Assembly (NCBI GenBank): GCA_022574115.1
Contig: JACZSS010000045.1
Coordinates: 1 to 9,745, forward strand
DNA: 9,745 bases
Source of the DNA: Candidatus Heimdallarchaeota archaeon
GTDB taxonomy: Archaea; Asgardarchaeota; Heimdallarchaeia; Heimdallarchaeales; Kariarchaeaceae
Direction of reading: 5' to 3'
The translations under genes and the position numbers were made by a program. Each line of letters opens with the position of its first letter. Position 1 is the stretch's first letter. Below, one piece after another: positions 1 through 7,649 of this stretch. The notes beneath the pieces are model-generated. The model did not search any database. It was given only the letters and a program-made list of their open reading frames with translations, and was not told the DNA's origin.

Positions 1-2351
1 AACTCGTAAATCATTTAGTAAATCCAAAGCCCGAATTCAACTATGAGGAAGAATTAGTGGATGTAATTGAAACCGCCGAAACATACGCTTTCGGGCCGTC
101 AACTGGATCGATCGTAAACGAGGCTCACAATCGAAATATCCCTTCAATAAGAATAAATAAACGCTGGAGCTTGGTCCAATTTGGTTGGGGCAAAAACCAA
201 AAGCGTATTTGGGCCTCGACGAGTACTCAAAGTGGATTTATAGCTACAGAAATAGCTCAAGATAAGGAATTAACTTTACAAATGCTATATGACGTGGGTA
301 TTCCAGTTCCTAAGGGAGGAGTTGCGCGCCGGTTGAAGGAAGCATTTCGTCAAATGAAACGAGTAGGGTTTCCACTAGTAACCAAACCGTTAGATGTATC
401 TCATGGACGTGGCGTAAGTCTTAACATCCAAACAGCGGAAGAACTTGAGCGTGGTTACGAACTTGCCAAAGAGTACACAAATTCAGTAATTATTGAAAAG
501 TACAACACTGGCAAAGACTTTCGAGTCTTAGTAATAAATGGTAAATTTGTTGCTGCTGCTAACAGAGTTCCGGCGCATGTAATCGGTGATGGAAATCGCA
601 ATGTTGAGGAGTTGATCGAAATTGTGAATTCTGATCCACGAAGGGGTATCGGGCATGAGAAGCCGCTGACAAAGATCAAAATTGATGAGAATACCGAACA
701 GTTATTAGCCGATCAGGGATTGAAACTAACAGATATTCCCGAGAAGGACTTGTTCGTTCAACTCAAAAGTACGGCAAATTTATCTACCGGAGGAACTAGT
801 GTAGATTATACTGATTTGATTCATTACGATAACATTCGATTAGCAGAGAGAGCAGTCAAAACAATTGGTTTAGATATCGCCGGTGTGGACATCATGGCAC
901 CTGATATTATTACGCCAATTAAATCAAACGGAGGGGTGATTATTGAAGTAAATGCCGGTCCTGGATTTAGAATGCATTTAGAACCAACTATAGGTACCCC
1001 CAGGAATGTTGCCGAACCAGTGATCGATATGTTATTTCCCGATGGCTCAAATGGCCGAATTCCTTTGATAGCGGTTACTGGAACCAACGGGAAGACGACA
1101 GCTTCACGCTGGATTTCACATATTCTCAAACTAGCCGGTTTAAAAGTTGGGCTCGCCACGACTGACGGGATTTATATAGATGGTGAGCTTGAATATAAAG
1201 GAGATACAACTGGACCTTGGAGCGCTAAAGTGGTACTTCGAGATCCAACTGTAGATTTTGCTGTTTTGGAAACTGCTAGAGGAGGCATTGTTCGTGAAGG
1301 GTTGGGTTGGGACTATTGTGACGTTGCGTGTTTCCTAAATGTATCTGATGATCATCTTGGGAGCGGAGGAATTGAGACCGTTGATGAAATGGCGGAGGTC
1401 AAAGCGGTAATTCTCGATCAAGTTCAGCAGGATGGTATTGGCGTATTGAATGCTGATGATCAACTTGTTATGGCTCAAAGGGATCGAATTGGTGGGTCTA
1501 CTGTTCTGGTATCATTAAATTATAAGAATCAACATTTAGTAAAACACACAAAAGCAGGTGGAACTGCAATTACACTAACTCCGAATGGAGTATTACAGCT
1601 CATTCGAAATCGAAGTCAGACACCAATCCTTCATGTCAAAGAAATTCCAGCTTGTTTCGGAGGACACGCGCTTTTCAATATTCAAAATGCAATGTTCGCA
1701 ATTGCCGCTACTTTACCATTTGTTTCAGTTGAGGACATTCGATCAGGATTGTCGACTTTTGCCACTAACTACATTGGGAACCGGGGCAGAATGAATATTG
1801 AAAATTTAAAAGGCGCAAGAATTATTATCGATTATGGGCATAATCCTAAAGCTTTCGAGGCACAGTTGCAAATTGTAAGTGGATTTCTTGAAGAACAAAA
1901 TAATGTAGGTCGGAAAGCGATTGTATTAAGCATGCCTGGTGATAGACCAGATCAAACCATCAAGGATGCAGCAAAGATTATTGCTGGACAATATGATAAA
2001 TATTTCATAAAGGAAGATTGGCGACTTCGTAAAAGAGAATCGGGTGAAGTTCCAAACTTAATTCGCCAAGCCCTTGAAGATCAAGGAGTAGAGAAAGATA
2101 AAATTTGGATGTCAGATATTCATACTAATGAATTGCAAGCTGTCACTGCTATGTATGAGTGGATCCAACTAAATGATATTATTATACTTCAAGCAGATGA
2201 TATCGATAAAGTTAGAGATCACTTATATACAAACTTAGCAAAAATTCAAGATAAAACAACGTCAATCACTGTAACGGGGGATGGTGAACAGATATTTGAT
2301 TTTAGTACTTTATCGGAGAATGTTGAAGAATTTGACGAAATGGAGGATTAA
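1..2351 (+). CDS. cphA: Cyanophycin synthetase (5'-truncated by window edge)
   Basis: CphA makes cyanophycin, a poly-aspartate backbone with arginine side chains, adding Asp and Arg in two ATP-dependent steps in the cytoplasm. The frame is open to the left edge (first full codon at 3-5), so the GTG at 57 is internal and not a start; about 130-150 N-terminal residues are missing by comparison with cyanobacterial CphA. Numbering the 782 visible residues from codon 3-5: the end of the N-domain with a GPST motif near 31; an ATP-grasp domain at roughly 85-345, with HGRGV (134-138) and EVNAGPGFRMHL (315-326); then a Mur-ligase-like domain with the P-loop GTNGKTT (360-366), LETARGGI (422-429), DDHLG (449-453), DYGHNP (610-615) and PGDR (645-648). 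Both ATP sites look intact, which favours the Asp+Arg enzyme (CphA1) over the CphA2 type, which has a degraded Mur-like site. The C-terminus is acidic. The TAA stop lies 18 bp from the end of the convergent ABC ATPase gene. The family call is firm. Confidence 0.96.
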   Translation, partial: LVNHLVNPKPEFNYEEELVDVIETAETYAFGPSTGSIVNEAHNRNIPSIRINKRWSLVQFGWGKNQKRIWASTSTQSGFIATEIAQDKELTLQMLYDVGIPVPKGGVARRLKEAFRQMKRVGFPLVTKPLDVSHGRGVSLNIQTAEELERGYELAKEYTNSVIIEKYNTGKDFRVLVINGKFVAAANRVPAHVIGDGNRNVEELIEIVNSDPRRGIGHEKPLTKIKIDENTEQLLADQGLKLTDIPEKDLFVQLKSTANLSTGGTSVDYTDLIHYDNIRLAERAVKTIGLDIAGVDIMAPDIITPIKSNGGVIIEVNAGPGFRMHLEPTIGTPRNVAEPVIDMLFPDGSNGRIPLIAVTGTNGKTTASRWISHILKLAGLKVGLATTDGIYIDGELEYKGDTTGPWSAKVVLRDPTVDFAVLETARGGIVREGLGWDYCDVACFLNVSDDHLGSGGIETVDEMAEVKAVILDQVQQDGIGVLNADDQLVMAQRDRIGGSTVLVSLNYKNQHLVKHTKAGGTAITLTPNGVLQLIRNRSQTPILHVKEIPACFGGHALFNIQNAMFAIAATLPFVSVEDIRSGLSTFATNYIGNRGRMNIENLKGARIIIDYGHNPKAFEAQLQIVSGFLEEQNNVGRKAIVLSMPGDRPDQTIKDAAKIIAGQYDKYFIKEDWRLRKRESGEVPNLIRQALEDQGVEKDKIWMSDIHTNELQAVTAMYEWIQLNDIIILQADDIDKVRDHLYTNLAKIQDKTTSITVTGDGEQIFDFSTLSENVEEFDEMED

Positions 2352-2369
2352 CCGTGCCAAAACATATTT

Positions 2370-3332
2370 CTAAGAAGATACTAGTTTTCCACGACACGAA
2401 TCACAGAATTCTGAATGTATACTAGTTTCTACTTGGCAATGGGGACATATAGACATGTCTTTGTCAACTTTTTCGAGATATAATCTTTCAGCTTTATCGT
2501 CCTCTACTAATCGAAGAAACTCGTTGAATTTGAATTTTGAACGCATTGAAAGGGGGATTTGAATTTGACCGAATTGATTAATTACGGTGTATTCTTCTCG
2601 TACAGCTTCTTTCCAGCCTTGACTATTACCCTCTGCTTTTCGTACTTTAATAATAGAACCATCTAAAAGATAGAATGACTGATCGGTCATCCGTTCAAAT
2701 CTGGTATCATGTGTGACAACGATAACTGTCGTGCCTTCTTCATTCATTTTTCGTAGATAGGTAATCATTTCAAGTGTAGTTTCAGAATCTAACTCTCCGG
2801 TGGGTTCGTCTAATAATAACAATTCGGGTGAGTTTGCCAGTGCAACAGCTAAGGATGCACGAATAGCCTCACCACCTGATAACTGATCAAATCGATGTTT
2901 TAATCGCGGTGTCATTCCAAGTTTTTTACCTAATTCCTTGATTCGAGCTGTTCTTAACTCACGGGGATATGAGGCAATGTTCATAGCATGCTTGATATTT
3001 TGTTCTACTGTCAGACCTATTTGAAGGTTCATCTCTGCATCTTGCCACAGAAAACCGCAGTAACGACGTCTGTAATTGTTGAGCTCGTTTTCCGATAATC
3101 TATGTAATGGTATACCGTCGACAAAAACTTGGCCTGTACTCGGACGAATCATGCCACCAAGGATGCTAAGAAGGGTAGTTTTTCCAGCTCCACTCGGACC
3201 AATAATTGCAGAAAACGATCCTCTTTTGAGTTTCAGATCAATTCCGCGAAGAACCATTACATTGAGTTCTGTATCTGGATCACGAAAATATCGAGTAACA
3301 TTACTGACATAAATAAAGTTCTCTGTTTCCAT
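2370..3332 (-). CDS. ABC transporter ATPase (LolD/MacB type) with C-terminal AbrB-like segment and zinc ribbon
   Basis: This is the ATP-hydrolysing subunit for the FtsX-type permease encoded just upstream. The nucleotide-binding domain spans about residues 5-230: Walker A GPSGAGKTT (45-53), Q-loop Gln97, signature LSGGE (151-155), Walker B LLLLDE (171-176), D-loop (179-182) and switch His208. All catalytic parts are present, so it should be active. The 320-residue length exceeds the usual ~220-240 of LolD/MacB-type ATPases. The extension has two parts. Residues ~249-290 show a pattern like an AbrB/SpoVT swapped hairpin (a G-Q-I-Q-I-P-x3-R core). Residues 296-313 form a C-x2-C-x10-C-x2-C zinc ribbon. 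The AbrB assignment is my inference from the pattern; the ribbon is plain to see. The ATG at 3332 follows the permease stop by 10 bp, with the SD-like GGGTGA between, so the two are cotranscribed and probably translationally coupled. Confidence 0.93.
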   Translation of the reverse strand: METENFIYVSNVTRYFRDPDTELNVMVLRGIDLKLKRGSFSAIIGPSGAGKTTLLSILGGMIRPSTGQVFVDGIPLHRLSENELNNYRRRYCGFLWQDAEMNLQIGLTVEQNIKHAMNIASYPRELRTARIKELGKKLGMTPRLKHRFDQLSGGEAIRASLAVALANSPELLLLDEPTGELDSETTLEMITYLRKMNEEGTTVIVVTHDTRFERMTDQSFYLLDGSIIKVRKAEGNSQGWKEAVREEYTVINQFGQIQIPLSMRSKFKFNEFLRLVEDDKAERLYLEKVDKDMSICPHCQVETSIHSEFCDSCRGKLVSS

Positions 3333-3336
3333 TATT

Positions 3337-3342
3337 TCACCC
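3337..3342 (-). promoter_or_regulatory. SD-like ribosome binding site for ABC ATPase
   Basis: GGGTGA on the minus strand sits between the permease TAA (3343-3345) and the ATPase ATG (3330-3332), four bases before the ATG. It abuts the upstream stop codon, which suits internal initiation in a two-gene operon and supports the ATG at 3332. Confidence 0.6.
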
Positions 3343-6300
3343 TTAAATTGCTCGTAGGATACTCCCTGTTTGCTTACTTGCGGCTCGTCTTATTGGAAAA
3401 TATGAAACGAGAAACGAGACAAATGCGGCTGTGATCACTATAATGGTGAATTCAGCGACCGGTATGGTGAGTTCAAAAGGTGGGACAGCCTCGAGATTTT
3501 GACCTGCGATAAGTAGTATTGTGGCATATGCCATAAATAATCCGGCTGCAAAACTGAACACTAAACTCACCAAAATAATGAGAAATATTTCAATTACAAA
3601 TACCAAGGTAATTTGCCTCTGGACCATTCCAAGTGCTCTGTAAACTCCAACCTCATTTTGCCGTATGGTTAAGATGACGTATGAATAGAAAATGGTTGCA
3701 ATAATGGTTATCAAAAACGATACAAGTAGGATAGCATGAAGTCCAGCTACTGCAAATTTGTTTTCAAATTCAGTCAACGGATTGAAGGTTAATGCTGGAC
3801 CTTCACTATCTGAACCTGCATCAAAGGTTGAAAAGAAACTAATATTGTTATCTTCAAAGGTTTGAACAATCACCTCTTCATTGCTACTGAATCGCTTAAA
3901 CAGTTCGGTCTTGATAAAGTCGGCATCAGCATCTGCAGCCAACTTCAGATACGCTCCAGTTTGGTATACATCTAAGGTTGCTCGATTGGTTTCCATAGCA
4001 ATCGTTTCTACTGACTCAAAATTCATTAAAAGATAAATGTCATCTAAATTTACAATTTGATTTGAAGATACTTCTGGTGTTTGAAGGATCAATCGAGGAA
4101 AGAACTCAAAAGTAAGACTCAATTCGAAACTAATGATATTGAGTCCTTGGAATCCATGTCTAAATTCGAGATGGTCTCCAATAAGTAAGTCCAAACCATT
4201 AGCCTGAAGTGAATGAAGCCCGAAGGAAAATTCCTCGTTCAGTTGAGCTGTAATATTATCTAGACTTTCTTGATGGTAACCCGGATTCCAAAATGCTGCA
4301 TTTGAAAACGAAAAAGGATTTATCCCAACATAGTGAAATGTTGGTACCTGATTTGGATTATCCTCTGTAGGGGTTTCCCATGCCTGAGCTCGATATTGAA
4401 ATACGTTAATTTCTGAATAGGCAACAACTCCTTCAATATCTAACTTGGCTAGCTGTTCTGGATCATTGATATCAATTCCTTGGATATACACGTCTGCTCC
4501 AAGTTTGTATCTGGACTGTTCTTCCATGGTTTTAAACATCGTTGCTGAAAAGATTAAACCAAAAAATGATAACATGAAGCTCGTCAAAAGGATCACCACC
4601 AACAATGAGGTCAACCTTTTGTAACGAACGATATTTTTAGCGGATAATGAGAAAATGTCAAAACCGCGGATGAAAGCACCAAAAATGAATGCGATGAGTG
4701 GTATAAATATTCGTGAGACCACGAATGGGAAGCTTATTAGAAAGGCTACGATGGAAATTAAGCCAACTTGGAACGTGAGTTCAGCGGGTAAATCGCTGGT
4801 ATTTATATTCGGTACAATTATCCAGTATGCCCCTGATAACAGGAAAAAGATAAGATCTAGATTCTTTTTTTGCCAAAAAGAGTTGCCATATTCATTAGCC
4901 ATCACCGACTCTTCCAATTTTATCTTGGATATATTGAAAAATGAGATCAAATTGAAATCCAAGGTGATCAAAAATCCAAGAGCTGGCAATCTCCAGAGAA
5001 GATCAGTGGGAATTATTAAGGGAATTTCGGGCCCGTTGAATTCAAATATCCCCGAGCTTTTTAGGAGGATAGGGGTGGTCAGAAATGAAAGAAGAAAACC
5101 AATAATTCCGGCAAATACAGCCTGAATAACCATTTCTATAATGAGAACTAACCGGATTTGATCCTCACTGGAACCTCGAATTTTCATTTTAGCCATAATT
5201 CGTTCTTTTCTCTTTTCTATTAAACTCAATGAGAAAAACAATAAAAAAGCAGAGATGATCAGAAGAGGAACAGCGCTCATGAACATAATTCGTTCTAAAT
5301 TATCGCCAAATTCTAAATACGTGGTTATCAAGGTCTGTAAGGACGAACTAACAACATAAGTGATTTGATACTGAGGAAGATGCGGACTTAAGGTAGTTTC
5401 AAATAGTCCTAAATCACCATCAATTAACAGCTTCGTACGTTGAATTAAATTTTTATAAATCTCTAATTCCATGTCTTTAATAAGAGGGACCTTTGTGTAA
5501 ATGATCGCTTCAAATCCAACTGTTTTGTCCGTCGAGCCCCAAACATATGGTAACTGGTTGAGATCCAGCGCATTTGCGACTTGCAGCTGATTGAAGATAT
5601 CCCACTCAAGTCCATTCTTAGTAAAAAGCGTCCCCTGCTCAAAATGTTTCGGAATTTTCAAATTCTGACTTCGAATATATCCAAGATCACGGTCTTGAAG
5701 TTGCCATACTCGATCTATTGCAAATGTTATATTTGTGAAACCTATCGAAAAATCCAATGAAGCGGCACCCTGTATAATGTCGTTATCCACAAGTATGTTG
5801 AATTCGTGTTGACCGTTTACTTCTGTTATAAAATCCTCGATTTCGTATATTTCAGTACCAATTTCCTGGTTTGCCCGAATCAAATCTACGGGAAGAACTA
5901 GCAAACTATTCACATCATCGTACCCCAGATCATCCGGAAAAGATGGTAGTTGAGAAATAAGATTATAATATTCCGGTGTCAAGCCCCTGGTGTCAACTCG
6001 TGCATAGTCAATCCATCGTTCCTCAACATCTAAATTGAAACGTTGACCCATTATAATCCGAAACGTGACTACCCCATATGATCTCATTGAACCTAACTCG
6101 AGGCCTTGAAAATTCATCCAACTGTCAATTCTTAGATCCAAAAAGGGTTGCCATTTGCTATAATTCCCGTAATCTGCGCTGCTTATCGAGAATTGAAAGG
6201 TCGATTGATCATCGTCTAATATGAATTGATCGAAGGCGTATTGTCTGTAACTTTCAGCAACAATGGTTGATTGTGAGACGACTAAGCTCATCAGTAAAAT

Positions 6301-6606
6301 TCCAAAGGCCGAAGCAAAAATATATCGCTTATTGATGATATAATAATCCTTGGCAAGTCCAAGTACATCCCTGATTGAGATGGGGGCACTGATGCTTTCA
6401 GCTCTTTTATTCCTGTTAAGTAGATTAGTTACTCTTCCTTTAAGAAACTGAAAGATTAATAGTAGTGTTGCTAATGAAATGTAAAGAAAGATCTCTTCTT
6501 GGAGAAATAAATAAAGTATTAGTGAATTAAGACCAATAATAAAGAACATTAAGGGCCACATGCCTAGGATGGATGATTTGGCTAATCTCTCAGTTCCAAT
6601 ACTCAT
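3343..6606 (-). CDS. Large FtsX-type ABC transporter permease
   Basis: Membrane subunit of the ABC system, 1087 residues. I count about 13 hydrophobic segments: 14-34, 40-56, 95-113, 443-463, 489-510, 537-557, 584-600, 611-630, 634-648, 667-690, 952-978, 1003-1030 and 1050-1070. Two large polar regions, ~115-440 and ~692-950, each follow a single TM helix and should lie outside the cell. This is the duplicated FtsX layout: TM, ectodomain, three TMs, twice over, with extra helices at the start and middle. Each half carries the charged loop typical of the family: KMKIRGSSEDQI near 473-484, and IRQNEVGVYRALGM at 981-994, which is the best FtsX match. Single MacB or LolC subunits are about 400-650 residues, so this is a fused double unit. 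FtsX-type systems usually transmit force or move lipids or proteins rather than import solutes; the substrate here is unknown. The ATG at 6606 has a GGAG 12 nt upstream and a TATA-like box further up. The ATPase follows in the same operon. Confidence 0.9.
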   Translation of the reverse strand: MSIGTERLAKSSILGMWPLMFFIIGLNSLILYLFLQEEIFLYISLATLLLIFQFLKGRVTNLLNRNKRAESISAPISIRDVLGLAKDYYIINKRYIFASAFGILLMSLVVSQSTIVAESYRQYAFDQFILDDDQSTFQFSISSADYGNYSKWQPFLDLRIDSWMNFQGLELGSMRSYGVVTFRIIMGQRFNLDVEERWIDYARVDTRGLTPEYYNLISQLPSFPDDLGYDDVNSLLVLPVDLIRANQEIGTEIYEIEDFITEVNGQHEFNILVDNDIIQGAASLDFSIGFTNITFAIDRVWQLQDRDLGYIRSQNLKIPKHFEQGTLFTKNGLEWDIFNQLQVANALDLNQLPYVWGSTDKTVGFEAIIYTKVPLIKDMELEIYKNLIQRTKLLIDGDLGLFETTLSPHLPQYQITYVVSSSLQTLITTYLEFGDNLERIMFMSAVPLLIISAFLLFFSLSLIEKRKERIMAKMKIRGSSEDQIRLVLIIEMVIQAVFAGIIGFLLSFLTTPILLKSSGIFEFNGPEIPLIIPTDLLWRLPALGFLITLDFNLISFFNISKIKLEESVMANEYGNSFWQKKNLDLIFFLLSGAYWIIVPNINTSDLPAELTFQVGLISIVAFLISFPFVVSRIFIPLIAFIFGAFIRGFDIFSLSAKNIVRYKRLTSLLVVILLTSFMLSFFGLIFSATMFKTMEEQSRYKLGADVYIQGIDINDPEQLAKLDIEGVVAYSEINVFQYRAQAWETPTEDNPNQVPTFHYVGINPFSFSNAAFWNPGYHQESLDNITAQLNEEFSFGLHSLQANGLDLLIGDHLEFRHGFQGLNIISFELSLTFEFFPRLILQTPEVSSNQIVNLDDIYLLMNFESVETIAMETNRATLDVYQTGAYLKLAADADADFIKTELFKRFSSNEEVIVQTFEDNNISFFSTFDAGSDSEGPALTFNPLTEFENKFAVAGLHAILLVSFLITIIATIFYSYVILTIRQNEVGVYRALGMVQRQITLVFVIEIFLIILVSLVFSFAAGLFMAYATILLIAGQNLEAVPPFELTIPVAEFTIIVITAAFVSFLVSYFPIRRAASKQTGSILRAI

Positions 6607-6652
6607 CGAAGTAAACGACTCCGGTACAAACTCGACAAGGTAAGTCTGTGCT

Positions 6653-6658
6653 CTTATA
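6653..6658 (-). promoter_or_regulatory. Possible TATA box for the ABC permease-ATPase operon
   Basis: TATAAG on the minus strand, starting six bases after the cyanophycinase stop codon and 46 nt before the permease ATG. An archaeal start site ~25 nt downstream would leave a leader of about 25 nt holding the GGAG at 6619-6622. If real, the transporter has its own promoter and is not only read through from cphB. The position fits, but the box is short and the region is AT-rich. Confidence 0.35.
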
Positions 6659-6663
6659 GACGC

Positions 6664-7542
6664 TTAATAATCTTCACTTGGTACATAAGGTAATGATCTT
6701 TCTTCAGCGGGAACTTCAAGCTCAATTATATCTTTTGAATCATCGGGAACAGTAACTGAATGATTCATAAAGTCGTATTTGTATCCTGATCCTAGTACAT
6801 GAATTTTAACATCGGTAACTGAAAATGGTCTTGCTTCTCTCAGCTTTGGCATATTTGAATGACTGATTGAGCGACCATCCACTACAACTACCTGTCTGCT
6901 GCCAATTACCTCAAATTCGGATACATCTCGGGTAAGCAATATTCCTGTATCCTCGGCCAAACCGATGCCTAACGATCCAGGGTGTTCTGAAACAAGATGT
7001 AGTAATCTAGAGATTCTTCCCCGTTTAACAAAGTGAGAATCAATTACCATTCCACGAATCCATCCCATACCAGGACTCATCTGAAGATTACCTTTAACCA
7101 TCCGGTCTGCTCTACCCCATGTAATCATGGTGGAGGACATGACGGATGCACCTGCTGATGTTCCTGCGAGCATAATTCCTTGATCTATCTTTTTACGAAT
7201 TATCTTCTCCACTTCTGATCCTCCGAGCAGAGTAGTTATCCTCAGCTGATTTCCACCAGTAAAAAAAACACCTGTGCTTTCTGTCAGCCATTCGCATAGT
7301 TCTTGATCATTAGCATCCTCGCGCTTATCGATGAGAAAATATTTTACGTCATCTGTATATTTTAAAAAAGCGTCTCTATACAGTGATCCTACTTCTCGGC
7401 CAAAATCGCTAGCTGTCGGTAAGACCGTTATTTTTGCCTTGTGGCCACCAGAATAATCGATAAACGTTTTTACTAAGGGATTTTTTGGTCTTAGCTCCAT
7501 TCCACCCCCAATCGCTAGAAATTGTGTCGCTTTTTCTACCAT
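6664..7542 (-). CDS. cphB: Cyanophycinase (peptidase family S51)
   Basis: Cytoplasmic serine peptidase that hydrolyses cyanophycin to beta-Asp-Arg dipeptides. The 292 residues match the usual CphB length (about 270-300). The N-terminal strand and turn FLAIGGGMEL (8-17) open the fold. FFTGGNQLRI (93-102) is the conserved substrate-site motif. The nucleophile is Ser129 in GTSAGAS (127-133). His170 in DSHFVKRGR (168-176) and Glu197 in GLAEDTG match the catalytic His and Glu of the Synechocystis enzyme. No signal peptide is visible, in line with an intracellular polymer; some bacteria secrete the related CphE. The N-terminus fits the family well, supporting the ATG at 7542. A TATA-like box lies 22 nt upstream, with no strong SD, which suggests a nearly leaderless mRNA. 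CphA is encoded 4.3 kb away on the other strand. The main alternative is another S51 peptidase such as dipeptidase E, but the length, the motifs and the nearby cphA argue for cyanophycinase. Confidence 0.95.
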   Translation of the reverse strand: MVEKATQFLAIGGGMELRPKNPLVKTFIDYSGGHKAKITVLPTASDFGREVGSLYRDAFLKYTDDVKYFLIDKREDANDQELCEWLTESTGVFFTGGNQLRITTLLGGSEVEKIIRKKIDQGIMLAGTSAGASVMSSTMITWGRADRMVKGNLQMSPGMGWIRGMVIDSHFVKRGRISRLLHLVSEHPGSLGIGLAEDTGILLTRDVSEFEVIGSRQVVVVDGRSISHSNMPKLREARPFSVTDVKIHVLGSGYKYDFMNHSVTVPDDSKDIIELEVPAEERSLPYVPSEDY

Positions 7543-7564
7543 CTTGACCCTAAATACAATTCAG

Positions 7565-7574
7565 ATATAATTTT
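7565..7574 (-). promoter_or_regulatory. TATA-like box upstream of cphB
   Basis: The minus strand reads AAAATTATAT, ending 22 nt before the cphB ATG, with an A/G-rich GAAAA just before it that could serve as BRE. Spacing of -32 to -23 is what an archaeal leaderless transcript needs. It gives cphB its own promoter in the gap after the zinc-ribbon gene. Confidence 0.5.
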
Positions 7575-7649
7575 CAAACAGTTAAATGCTATCATCTGAG
7601 ACACTAAAGCTAGTTTGGATGAAATACTTGCGAGTGCAAATTATGAACA

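Noticed and set aside
57..59. GTG as the start of cyanophycin synthetase
   Set aside because: The same frame is open upstream to the window edge, and the protein lacks the N-terminal domain if started here; the gene is simply cut by the window.
824..1159. 111-residue minus-strand open frame
   Set aside because: Antisense to the conserved end of the ATP-grasp domain and the P-loop region of cphA; a shadow of a well-conserved gene.
1585..1794. 69-residue plus-strand open frame
   Set aside because: Overlaps cphA in another frame, within a region matching the Mur-ligase-like domain; no independent support.
1..2351. CphA2-type (dipeptide-polymerising) synthetase
   Set aside because: CphA2 has lost the Mur-ligase ATP site, whereas here GTNGKTT, DDHLG and DYGHNP are all present.
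2354..2425. Short plus-strand ORF (GTG, 23 residues) right after cphA
   Set aside because: Very short, runs into the ATPase gene on the other strand, and shows no family-like features; most likely chance.
4655..5125. 156-residue plus-strand open frame
   Set aside because: Lies wholly antisense to the FtsX permease, whose reading is far stronger; its composition is that of a reverse-complement shadow.
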